64,000 bases of DNA from an uncultured Collinsella sp. GTDB taxonomy: Bacteria; Actinomycetota; Coriobacteriia; Coriobacteriales; Coriobacteriaceae. Positions 1-10,863 of the stretch are shown in pieces. Every line of letters starts with the position of its first letter. Position 1 is the first letter of the stretch. The DNA lies in the NCBI GenBank assembly GCA_900544095.1, contig UQTV01000007.1, forward strand, positions 1-64,000. Direction: 5' to 3'. The notes under the pieces are model-generated. The model saw only the letters and a program-made list of their open reading frames with translations. It searched no databases and was not told the DNA's origin. A program made the translations under genes and the position numbers.

Positions 1-725
1 ACGGCGGTCAGCAGGAACAGGACGTCGGCGTCGCAGTCCTCGGCCAGCAGCTCGCCGCCCAGGTCCTTGTCGATGACGGCGGGAACGCCCTTGTAGCAGC
101 CCTTGTTCTCGTAGTCGCGGACGACGGGGATGCCGCCGCCACCGCAGGCGATGACGATAAACTCGTTGTCGAGCAAGTTGAGGATGGAGTCGGCCTCGAC
201 GATCTTCTTGGGATCAGGGGAAGCGACGACGCGACGCCAGCCGCGGCCGGAATCCTCGACGAAGACCTTGGAAGGATCCTCGGCCATGAACTCCTTGGCC
301 TGCTCCTCGGTGTAGAAGGGGCCGATCGGCTTGGTCGGGTTCTTGAACGCGGGATCGTCCGGGTCGCACTCGATCTGGGTGACGACGGTGGCGGCGTGCC
401 AACGCTTATAGCGCTTGTGCATCTCGCGGCCGATGCCCTGCTGCAGGTGGTAGCCAATGTAGCCCTGGGACATGGCGCCGCACTCGGGCAGCGGCATCTC
501 GGGGGTGCCGATGGCGTCGTGGGCGGCGGCGAAGGCGTTCTGGATCATGCCGACCTGCGGGCCGTTGCCGTGGGTGATGATGATCTCGTTACCCTGCTCG
601 ATGAGGCCGAGGAGAGCGTGGGCGGTGTTGCTCACGGCCTGGATCTGCTCGACGGGGTTGTTGCCGAGGGCGTTGCCGCCGAGGGCGACGACAATACGAT
701 CGGGCTTGCCAAGAGGCTTAGACAT
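1..725 (-). CDS. arcC: Carbamate kinase, 3' end beyond the window
   Basis: Carbamate kinase transfers phosphate between carbamoyl phosphate and ADP, giving ATP at the last step of the arginine deiminase or agmatine route. The 241 visible residues carry the family signatures ALGGNAL (residues 14-20) and THGNGPQVG (about 51-59), a CGGGGIPV segment, and an amino-acid-kinase fold sequence throughout. The family is about 310 residues, so roughly 70 C-terminal residues lie outside the left edge. The start is the ATG at 723-725, preceded by GAAAGGA at 8 bases. No arc partner gene is visible on this side, so any operon partners would lie downstream, to the left. Confidence 0.93.
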   Translation of the reverse strand, partial: MSKPLGKPDRIVVALGGNALGNNPVEQIQAVSNTAHALLGLIEQGNEIIITHGNGPQVGMIQNAFAAAHDAIGTPEMPLPECGAMSQGYIGYHLQQGIGREMHKRYKRWHAATVVTQIECDPDDPAFKNPTKPIGPFYTEEQAKEFMAEDPSKVFVEDSGRGWRRVVASPDPKKIVEADSILNLLDNEFIVIACGGGGIPVVRDYENKGCYKGVPAVIDKDLGGELLAEDCDADVLFLLTA

Positions 726-1418
726 TGCTGGAATCCTTTCTGTAAAAGGCCTACAACCCATTAATAACCCGCGTCCGTGCAATACGCGAGTTTATTAAGG
801 TTTATATTCTCTTTATCGCTCATTTTATTCATTTTGAAAATAGTTTAACGGTGAACGGTCGTTTTTACCCGCTCAGCGTAAAGAAGCCCAGCTCACACAT
901 GTTTACGTCATCTACGTGCGACTTTATTTAATTAGAGCAGAGATTAGGCTGGATTATGCAAACTATATCTTTGCTAAACACATAACGGACACTGCAATTA
1001 TTTACTCGCACTATACGAGATTCTATGCACTTGCAAGACAAGTATGCACCCTTGCAATAACACGGGGCTTTTCATCCAACAAAAGGGATAGCCGAACGCG
1101 CTTCACTTTGCGGCAAGCGACTGTGAGTTTGCAGTATAGAACTTTACCGTCGGGTATTGCATGAACGCCGCTGACGCACTTTCGCTCCTGCCCACCCAAG
1201 CAGCCGAGAACGCTAACGGCGCCACTGCCAACCTGGCCACCCTCAACAACGGCGCCGCCAGCCTTTTCGCAAAGCACCGTGCTGGCTCGCTGGCTTTGAG
1301 ACCTAAGCGAATCTTTGCTATCTGCCAATTTTTGTACGATTTGGGTCAAATCTATTTGCCAATTTTTGTATGATTATGGGCAAATCTATTTGCCAATTTT
1401 TGTCAATGAGGTGTTTTA
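726..1418. other. Intergenic region between arcC and the DUF4143 ATPase
   Basis: About 690 bases without a convincing gene. The first half is AT-rich and should hold the arcC promoter. Weak open frames on both strands between about 1023 and 1373 have no recognisable protein character. The last 100 bases hold three 34-bp direct repeats, listed separately. Confidence 0.5.
1322..1404 (+). repeat. Three 34-bp iterons upstream of the ATPase gene
   Basis: The core TTGCCAATTTTTGTA (first copy CTGCC, third copy ending TGTC) starts at 1322, 1356 and 1390, exactly 34 bp apart. The last copy ends 14 bases before the ATG at 1419. The intervening bases are also largely repeated (TATGATTATGGG, CAAATCTA). 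Position and spacing suggest an operator for the downstream gene, with about three helical turns between sites. That role is inferred. Confidence 0.7.
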
Positions 1419-2780
1419 ATGCTACGCCGTAAGGTCACTGACAGGCTTTTGAGCTGGAAGAACGACTCCGATAAAGCGTTGCTTGTTACCGGTGCGCGTC
1501 AGATTGGCAAGAGCTATGCGATTCGCGCGTTTGGTAAAGACAACTACGCGTCGTATTTTGAGGCCAATTTGCTGCTCGATGCCGAGGCAAGAGATGTGCT
1601 CATTGGCGCTAAGAACGCCGTTGACTTTATCAACCGCGTGGCCCTTCTTGCGGATGCACCGCTTGTTGAGGGAGATACGCTTATCTTTGTCGATGAAATA
1701 CAGGAGTATCCGCAGATCGTCACGCTCATGAAGGCGTTGGTCGAGGACGGGCGCTTTAGCTATGTCTTCTCGGGGTCTATGCTTGGGACTGAGTTTAAGG
1801 GGATCTCTTCTTTCCCGGTGGGGTATGTCGAGCACATTGTTATGCGGCCAATGGATTTTGAAGAGTTTTGTTGGGCAAACAGCATCAGCGAGAATGTGCT
1901 TGCAGACATCCGCAGCTGCCTTGTCGAGAGGCGTCCCGTCGAAAACTATATTCATGAGGCGATGCTCAAAAACTTTAGAGCTTATATCGTTTGCGGCGGC
2001 ATGCCGGAGGTCGTACAGAACTATATCGATTCGGGTTATTCACTCGTGAGGACGCGTGGGCTTCAAATTCAGCTGGTCGATCAGTACAAAAGTGATATCT
2101 CTAAATATGCATCGACTCGAGCGTTTAACGTTCGCGCGATTTTCGAACAAATTCCCGTTCAGCTTGAGGCGGAGTCCCATCGCTTTGTTGTTTCATCCCT
2201 GGGCGAGGGGGCTCGCCTTCAAAAATACGAGCAGGATTTCCTATGGCTGGTGAACGCGGGCGTCGGTTTGATGGTCGCCCAGGTGACGGAGGCCCGAAGT
2301 CCTCTTAAGAGGACAGAGAAGGCGACCGCCTTTAAACTATACGAGTCTGATACAGGCATGCTCGCATCACGGTATCCCGGCAGCACGGCACGCGCTGTCT
2401 ACCTTGATATGAAAACCCCCAACCTCGGCGGTCTCTATGAGAACGTGGTCGCGCAGGAGCTTGTCGCCCTTGGAACTGATGCATGGTACTACCAGACACG
2501 CGAGGTCGGCGAAGTTGACTTTGTGATTGAAGGCACTCGCGGGCACGTTGTCCCAATCGAGGTCAAATCGGGCAAGAAGGTTCGAGCCCATGCGGCCCTC
2601 GACCGTCTGATGAGCGTGAGCGAGTACAAAATCCCCGAGGCCGTTGTGCTAAGCCACGAGAACCTCAGCAAAGAGGGCAAGGTTCTGTACGTTCCAATCT
2701 ATATGACATTCTGCCTCGATGAGTTTATGGAAAAGGACGACCCCAACAACGATTTCTCGTTTGCACCCATATCCCTCTAG
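1419..2780 (+). CDS. AAA-family ATPase with C-terminal DUF4143 domain
   Basis: A 453-residue protein of the AAA_14/DUF4143 group. Walker A is GARQIGKS (residues 25-32), Walker B is LIFVDEIQEY (88-97), and a sensor-like FSGSMLG follows. The C-terminal third holds the nuclease-like motif EVDFVIEGTRGHVVPIEVKSG in part (E..D and EVK), the DUF4143 hallmark. The true substrate of this family is not established. The genes behave as accessory loci and several copies per genome are usual. AGGTG precedes the ATG at close range. The gene stands alone, with iterons upstream and a bidirectional terminator downstream. A related but different copy lies at 45938-47290. Confidence 0.85.
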   Translation: MLRRKVTDRLLSWKNDSDKALLVTGARQIGKSYAIRAFGKDNYASYFEANLLLDAEARDVLIGAKNAVDFINRVALLADAPLVEGDTLIFVDEIQEYPQIVTLMKALVEDGRFSYVFSGSMLGTEFKGISSFPVGYVEHIVMRPMDFEEFCWANSISENVLADIRSCLVERRPVENYIHEAMLKNFRAYIVCGGMPEVVQNYIDSGYSLVRTRGLQIQLVDQYKSDISKYASTRAFNVRAIFEQIPVQLEAESHRFVVSSLGEGARLQKYEQDFLWLVNAGVGLMVAQVTEARSPLKRTEKATAFKLYESDTGMLASRYPGSTARAVYLDMKTPNLGGLYENVVAQELVALGTDAWYYQTREVGEVDFVIEGTRGHVVPIEVKSGKKVRAHAALDRLMSVSEYKIPEAVVLSHENLSKEGKVLYVPIYMTFCLDEFMEKDDPNNDFSFAPISL

Positions 2781-2924
2781 GCCATCTGGGTCCGCAACTA
2801 GGTCCCCCTCTATGCCCAAAGCAGCGTGTGGTTTCGCGGCAAAGCCGCGAAACAGCGACCGGGACAAGGCACCCCACCAACCACGTCCTTCATCAGCCCA
2901 CACAATCTGAGGACGTAGTCGTAG

Positions 2925-3047
2925 CAGGATCTGAGGGCTTACCTTCGCGGACACTCCGCAGGACGAAAGAACCCCCGCCGCACGTAGTGCGCAGCGGGGG
3001 TTCTTTCATGTCCGAGGACGTCCGCGAAGGTAAGCCCTCAGATCCTG
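2925..3047. terminator. Nested palindrome and terminator between convergent genes
   Basis: Outer arms of 28 bp (2925-2952 and 3020-3047) are perfect complements. Inside them an inner hairpin (GAAAGAACCCCCGC, 2965-2978, with 2994-3007) closes on a further small GCAC/GTGC stem. It lies between the convergent ATPase and nifJ and could stop transcription from both sides. The outer arm carries GGGCTTACC, also found in the palindrome at 52496-52569. Confidence 0.8.
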
Positions 3048-3058
3048 CGGTGGGAGAC

Positions 3059-6598
<3,540 letters not shown>

Positions 6599-6941
6599 AT
6601 ACCCCTCTCCTCTCATATAGGTATACAGGCCCCGGCGATCGCCGGGATGTTGGCGTGATGGGATTTTCGCTGTTGCTTCCAATCATCTGGCAGGCGGACT
6701 TGGCAGCAGGTGCATGGCGTGGAGAGAAGGCATGCCAAGGCGAGGGGCGCTTGCGCACCGCAGGCCCAGCTACCCGTCTTGCACATGACCGAGCGCCGCA
6801 AAGGCCGCATGCCGGATGCTCCCGGGCACGCCCCGGCGATGGGAGGCGCCCGCAACGGAAATCCGCATGCGGGTTTATTGTACCCCGCCGTCAAGTGTAA
6901 TTTCGGCAAATATAGGCGGGCGGTAAAGGTTTACCTTGGGT
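6599..6941 (-). promoter_or_regulatory. nifJ leader and upstream region
   Basis: A 340-base gap upstream of nifJ. A TACAAT -10 hexamer reads on the minus strand at 6877-6882, without a clear -35 at standard spacing. This would give a leader of about 270 nt. The leader contains the perfect 16-bp palindrome CCCGGCGATCGCCGGG (6631-6646), close to the ribosome site. No known riboswitch consensus is recognisable. Confidence 0.35.
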
Positions 6942-7047
6942 GACCGCCAAGGGCCAAAATGGCCCCTCCATCCCCGGGCGACTGGCTCTGACGCGCCAAG
7001 GAGTGTCCCCAAGTGCCGGCAGAAAAGGAGCGTCCCTATCTGCCGGC
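6942..7047. repeat. Left copy of the FHA 3'-flank repeat
   Basis: This stretch is repeated, with a few changes, at 13676-13757 plus 15317-15341. Landmarks are GCCAAGGGCCAAAATGGCC, AAGGAGTGTCCCCAAGTG and the hairpin arms GCCGGCAGA (7015-7023) and TCTGCCGGC (7039-7047). The right arm overlaps the stop codon of the FHA fragment. In the right-hand copy the hairpin loop is split by the IS110-type element. Confidence 0.8.
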
Positions 7048-7520
7048 TAGAGGGCGCCGAGGAGGATGGCGTAGGTGGTGGATTCGCCGAGTTTGAGCTC
7101 GTCGCCGGGGTTGAGCCAGGCGGAACGGCCGGGCTCTACTTGAATACACACACTCGTGGCCCCGTTTACCACCACGGTGCCGTTAGTGGACGACAGGTCC
7201 TCGACAAACCATGCGCCAGACTCGTCGCACCAGATATGGGCATGGCGGGCCGAGACGTCGTCGGTGATGCCGCCCTCCCCCGTTGCCAGCGCGCCGATCT
7301 CAACGCCTTCCTCACTCGGCTGAATCCAGCGCGGGACGCTCACCACGTAGCCGTTTTGCACGCACAGCAGTACCAGCGGATGCGCCGGCGCGACCTCGTG
7401 CTCGCCCGCGACCGAAGATGTGCTCAGCGAGCGCGGCGTCGACGTGTCGCCGCCACGGGTCGCATGAGCGCGGCGGCTCGCCCGACTTGGAACTAAGGCG
7501 GGCGTGAGAGCAAACGGCAT
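7047..7520 (-). pseudogene. Truncated duplicate of the FHA-domain gene
   Basis: The C-terminal 130 or so residues are about 80% identical by eye to the FHA protein at 15341-16279, including RWIQPSE, GVEIGALATGEG, VSARHAHIWCD and VEDLSSTNGTVVVNGAT. The match stops abruptly at about 7463. The upstream codons to 7520 are unrelated and the whole N-terminal half (about 180 residues) is missing. The fragment therefore marks the left edge of the accessory island. Whether the open frame is expressed is unknown; without its N-terminus it would be a bare FHA domain, so I treat it as a remnant. Confidence 0.8.
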
Positions 7521-8036
7521 AGGGAACGAATCTTGCGGATGTACTCCTCGACGTCAGGCAGGTAAGCCCCACGAAGTCACCGGGGAGGCCCAAGCGGCCC
7601 GGCACCACTTCCAGATTCTGACCAGGGCGAGTCGTTCGCCGGTGGCTGAAGGCTCGCTCCCACCCAAAAGGGGAGATTCGCGTTGTTCCCCAATCGCTCT
7701 CGCATCTTTCATTTTGCTCGAGGTGGGCTATAAAAACTTTCCTGGTGAAAGGCGGCGATTGGTTTCCTTTCTTTCTAGAGGAGCGCGCCTGTAATCTGTT
7801 TTCATCCTAAATCAAGTTAAGATCGGACCTTCCAGAGGCAAGTCGACTCAAACTGCGAGGCTCCATGTTGGAATAAAGAGCGCTGTCGAAGTGCCAACAA
7901 CACAAAGCTTGCCAGTCTCAAATAGAACCTTTTGGGAGTCCGATTGGGCCGCACACCGAATCCCCGCTGGTGGTTTTTTATAGCTGCGCAACAATAAACA
8001 AGGTTAGTGCCAGTCCAGCATGAAATTGAGGAACGT
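7521..8036. other. Gene-free left edge of the island
   Basis: About 500 bases with no convincing gene. On the minus strand near 7500-7575 a short frame reads YLPDVEEYIRKIRSL before a stop. It looks protein-like and could be the tail of a decayed gene, but I do not recognise it. The right half is AT-rich and should carry the promoter of the radical SAM gene. Confidence 0.4.
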
Positions 8037-9394
8037 ATGCATTTTTTCTCAGTAAGTGATCGTCGTTACTGCTTCGATGAGGTCACTCGCAATTGCTTTC
8101 AGGTTGACCAAGCATCAGAAGATGCGCTTCGCATATTTGAAGCATCGGGAAGAACGGTCAACTCGAAGTTGCTAACAAAGTCACTTGCTGCGAAAGGCTA
8201 CGACCAAACGACCATAGCAGAACTTGAAGACGACATTGATGAGTATCAACGATTGTCTGAGCGGACTTTCTTAACAAAAGACACGCCTCGAAAACTTAGA
8301 TCCATCGAACTCCACGTTTCACATGCATGCAACCTTGGTTGTAGTTACTGTTTTGCCGGTAAAGGAGATTATGGAACGTCTCCTCTGCTGATGACAGACG
8401 AGATAGCCTTCAAGGCGGTCGACTACCTCGTCGCAAGTTCATCGGAAAACGAAACGCTTGCGATCGTCTTTTTTGGTGGGGAACCCATGATTAACGAGCC
8501 GCTGATATGGAAAACGGTCGACTATTCAAAAAGAATATACCCCAATAGAAACTTTACCTATTCTATTACGACCAACGGAACGCTTTTGAATGACACTGCT
8601 GTGAATTCTTTCAAGGAGCACGGGTTTTCTGTTCTGATTAGTCTCGATGGTACAGGATGCAAGCACGATGCATCGCGCCCGTACAAGACGGGAGGCGGCT
8701 CTTTCTCCGATATCGACAAAAACGTTCGTCGTTTTTCCGAGTCGTTCCCCTTCGGCGCAAGAGCGACCTTAACAAATAATAACTGTAACCTTGTTGAAGA
8801 CTATCTTCAGTTTAAAGAGATGGGCTTCAGAAGGATTTACTTCTCGCCCGTGAGCTCATTCGATGAGAATATCAAACTCGACGAACACTCATTAAACAAA
8901 ATCAGGGCGGGCCTAATAGATTTGGCGGATCAATATCTCAAACAGATTGATCAAGGGGAAAAGCCTTGTTTAGAACATTGAAAACTGCAGTTGATTTGAT
9001 TATGAGCAACAGGATCGCCTTTGTCGGATGCGGGGCTGGCAGGCGTTTTATTTCCGTGACTCCCGAAGGGGACGTATACCCCTGTCACAGGTTTGTCGGG
9101 ATGATGCGATTCAAAATGGGCAACATCGTCACCGGAATTGACGAAACTAGGTATATTGAAAAGTGGAGTCAGGGTGTCGAAAAAAGAATTGACTGTACGG
9201 ACTGTTGGGCTCGGTCTTTCTGTGGTGGGGGCTGTAGCTGGGAGGCTGCAGACGAGCACGGCTACTTGCCCAAGAGTCTACACCCTGCATCATGTGAATA
9301 TAGAAAAATGTGCTACGAGATGGCTTTTGACCTTATTTCCCGCCACTCATCTTCGCAGGAGAAAAATCAACGAGAAGCTACTGTATCGGAATAA
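8037..9394 (+). pseudogene. Radical SAM/SPASM peptide maturase with a frameshift
   Basis: Two abutting frames together make one maturase of about 452 residues. The first (to 8981) has the radical SAM cluster motif CNLGCSYC, then FFGGEP and ITTNGT. The second (frame from about 8957, in-frame to 9394) has the SPASM auxiliary-cluster cysteines CGAGRRFISVTPEGDVYPC and CTDCWARSFCGGGC, then HPASC. The break is at GGGGAAAAGCC (8955-8965). One more A would restore a continuous reading ...QGEKALFRTL. I start at the ATG at 8037, with GAGG upstream; a GTG at 8007 is possible. The best family fit is the SCIFF/ranthipeptide maturases, which form thioethers on Cys-rich peptides. Its likely substrates follow at 9564 and 9798. 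It could be a true pseudogene, a base-call error, or a tolerated slip. Confidence 0.82.
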
Positions 9395-9563
9395 GCGGTT
9401 CAGCGCATTGCTGTCACCATTGTGGAGGTGTTCGTTCTTCTGATTACCGTCTGCGAAGCTTATTGCTACGTTCGCCGAAACCATTCTAGAAATATGGTGA
9501 ACTAGACATCTTGGTTTGTTATACACAATATTGAGGTTTTTCTGCACTCAAAGGGAGGTAGTC

Positions 9564-9767
9564 GTGAAGCATATTCATCCGATTAATCCAGGAAGTGGCG
9601 ACGAGGCAGGCGTGAAGCCGATGTCTTTTGACTGCCTCTTGGGCATTACTGACATCTGTACTGTTTATGATAAAGCAGATGGCTGTGGTGCATACGATTA
9701 CTGCGACTATGACATGGATGGCGGCAGCATCTGCGTTGTAGATCACTGTGGCATTGATCAAACGTAG
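9564..9767 (+). CDS. Cys/Asp-patterned RiPP precursor peptide 1
   Basis: A 67-residue peptide starting at GTG 9564 with GGGAGG (9553-9558) upstream. The N-terminus reads (M)KHIHPINPG, matching peptide 2 and recalling the MKHI start of SCIFF peptides. After a leader of about 22 residues come six cysteines: C24, C32, C41, C47, C57, C62. Each is followed by an Asp: D30, D36, D45, D50, D60, D65. Spacings are X5, X3, X3, X2, X2 and X2. Cys-X3-Asp repeats are the substrates of PapB-type maturases, which make Cys-to-Asp thioether links (freyrasin). I infer the same chemistry here. The gene lies 170 bases after the maturase and 31 bases before a second precursor. Confidence 0.8.
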   Translation: MKHIHPINPGSGDEAGVKPMSFDCLLGITDICTVYDKADGCGAYDYCDYDMDGGSICVVDHCGIDQT

Positions 9768-9797
9768 TCTCTAATTGGATTAAGGTGAGGAGCTGTT

Positions 9798-9977
9798 ATG
9801 AAGCATATCCATCCTGTTGGTTCAAATGAACATCCTCCCGTTGAGCCTTGTTGTCTTGGAGTTGATATATGCAATTTTTACGACATCGCCGAGTGCCCTG
9901 TTGCGGATTGGTGCTATGTCGATAAAGAATCAAGCTGTGTTTTGCCAGCAGATTGGTGCGATCCAGTTGACGAGTAG
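9798..9977 (+). CDS. Cys/Asp-patterned RiPP precursor peptide 2
   Basis: A 59-residue peptide beginning MKHIHPVGSNE, with GGTGAGGAG just upstream of the ATG. It has seven cysteines. Six pair with a following Asp: C19-D23, C25-D29, C33-D37 and C54-D58 are Cys-X3-Asp, C39-D42 is X2 and C47-D52 is X4. The pattern aligns with peptide 1 across CxLG..DIC..YD and the later C-D pairs, although the intervening residues differ. The leader is shorter, about 17 residues. The repeated C-X3-D spacing is stronger here than in peptide 1. No protease site is evident; cleavage would have to be found experimentally. Confidence 0.8.
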   Translation: MKHIHPVGSNEHPPVEPCCLGVDICNFYDIAECPVADWCYVDKESSCVLPADWCDPVDE

Positions 9978-10055
9978 TTTTGTGGCTAGGAACTATTTGG
10001 TCCAATTCAGAATAAGATGGGAACAAATACCAAAATCTCGTGTCTGGGAGGAGTT

Positions 10056-10163
10056 ATGCCATTATTGCAAGGTCTCGTTGGATTAGCCTTTATACTTGCG
10101 TTATATCTGGCACCTTTTTTAATTCTATTCTTCATTATCCGACTCTTTCTTCGGAGAAAATAG
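10056..10163 (+). CDS. 35-residue hydrophobic membrane peptide
   Basis: Starts MPLLQGLVGLAFILALYL and ends in a basic tail (RLFLRRK) before the TAG at 10161. GGGAGGAG sits right before the ATG, so translation is likely. Nearly the whole peptide is one membrane-spanning helix with its positive end at the C-terminus. It is the third gene in the run after the two precursors and before a terminator. It might be an immunity peptide, a transport helper or a small toxin; the sequence does not decide. Confidence 0.6.
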   Translation: MPLLQGLVGLAFILALYLAPFLILFFIIRLFLRRK

Positions 10164-10228
10164 GAGTGTCACGCAAACATTAGCGTAGCTTTCTTCCAAT
10201 ATGAGCCGAGCATTGGCAAGTGGAATAA

Positions 10229-10271
10229 GAAGCCCGACCGTTCGCCACATGAAAGTGATCGGACGGGCTTC
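10229..10271 (+). terminator. Terminator of the RiPP transcription unit
   Basis: GAAGCCCGACCG (10229-10240) pairs with CGGACGGGCTTC (10260-10271) with one mismatch, followed by TCTATTT. It closes the plus-strand run of maturase, two precursors and small membrane peptide. Confidence 0.7.
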
Positions 10272-10366
10272 TCTATTTAACCCGGGCCGCCACCCATAGC
10301 GGCTTTCCAAGCGTATTCTCAGTGCAAAGCAATCGTCAGTTTAATCCTATGCGCTGATACCGCATT

Positions 10367-10492
10367 TCATTTGTTCGGCTCGAATTCTACGGCCTGGCAA
10401 CCCTCGCACTCTCCGGCAAATGGATTGAACGCGAAGGCAGAGATGATGTGTGCGTGGACATCGAGGCTGCTGTAGGCAACATACTGGGACAT
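10367..10492 (-). pseudogene. Remnant N-terminus of an IS110-type transposase
   Basis: A 41-codon minus-strand frame begins MSQYVAYSSLDVHAHIISAF, then F.PFAGE. It resembles the opening of IS110-family transposases, whose first catalytic Asp lies in GLDVH; the intact element at 13884 reads FIGLDVHARSIKAV. The rest of the transposase is absent. The upstream bases also resemble the start region of the intact element. Probably the scar of an older insertion. Confidence 0.5.
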
Positions 10493-10863
10493 GGACCCCC
10501 GCTGCGCGTGGTATGCGGCCCGGCATATTCATTGCCGTCCAACCCCGTGTAGTTGCAGCAAAGGGTGGAACCTCAATGCTCAGCTCATGTTGTCCGTGGG
10601 ACACGAGAATCGTAAGTACACTTTGGTGCGATTCTCACGCTGATACTGAGCCACCTGGAATAAGATACGTCGCGACAACACTTCGCTTCACCTCTGTCTC
10701 GACAAGATGACGTAGACTAAAGTTTCCTTTAGTAAGAGAACGAGAACTATATCTGAAAGCGTTGCGATGGCGTGAAGGCACCGAGTCCGAACCGCCTGAA
10801 TGCTACGTGCATCTGCATCGCCTTTTTGTTATCTCTGCCAGTTGGGTAGCACTACACTTGTCA
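10493..10863. other. Gene-free spacer before the ABC exporter
   Basis: About 370 bases with no gene I can support. It contains a small hairpin, GAGAATCG (10605-10612) with CGATTCTC (10629-10636). Some of it may be old insertion-sequence flank. Confidence 0.4.

Noticed and set aside
1023..1373. Short open frames on both strands between arcC and the first ATPase gene
   Set aside because: No ribosome sites of note, no domain, and one runs through the iterons. I see no protein-like conservation.
6599..6876. Riboswitch in the nifJ leader
   Set aside because: The long GC-rich leader has hairpins, but no known riboswitch core could be matched.
7490..7610. Minus-strand frame reading YLPDVEEYIRKIRSL as a gene
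   Set aside because: It is protein-like but short, without a start, and broken upstream. Not enough to name or annotate as a gene.
8955..8970. Programmed -1 frameshifting in the maturase gene
   Set aside because: The site is not a proper X XXY YYZ heptamer in the zero frame, and no clear stimulatory hairpin follows. A simple indel is the better reading, though I could not test it.
10765..10800. GGCACCGAGTCCG string resembling part of a Cas9 tracrRNA
   Set aside because: No repeat array, no cas gene and no matching anti-repeat nearby. A short chance match.
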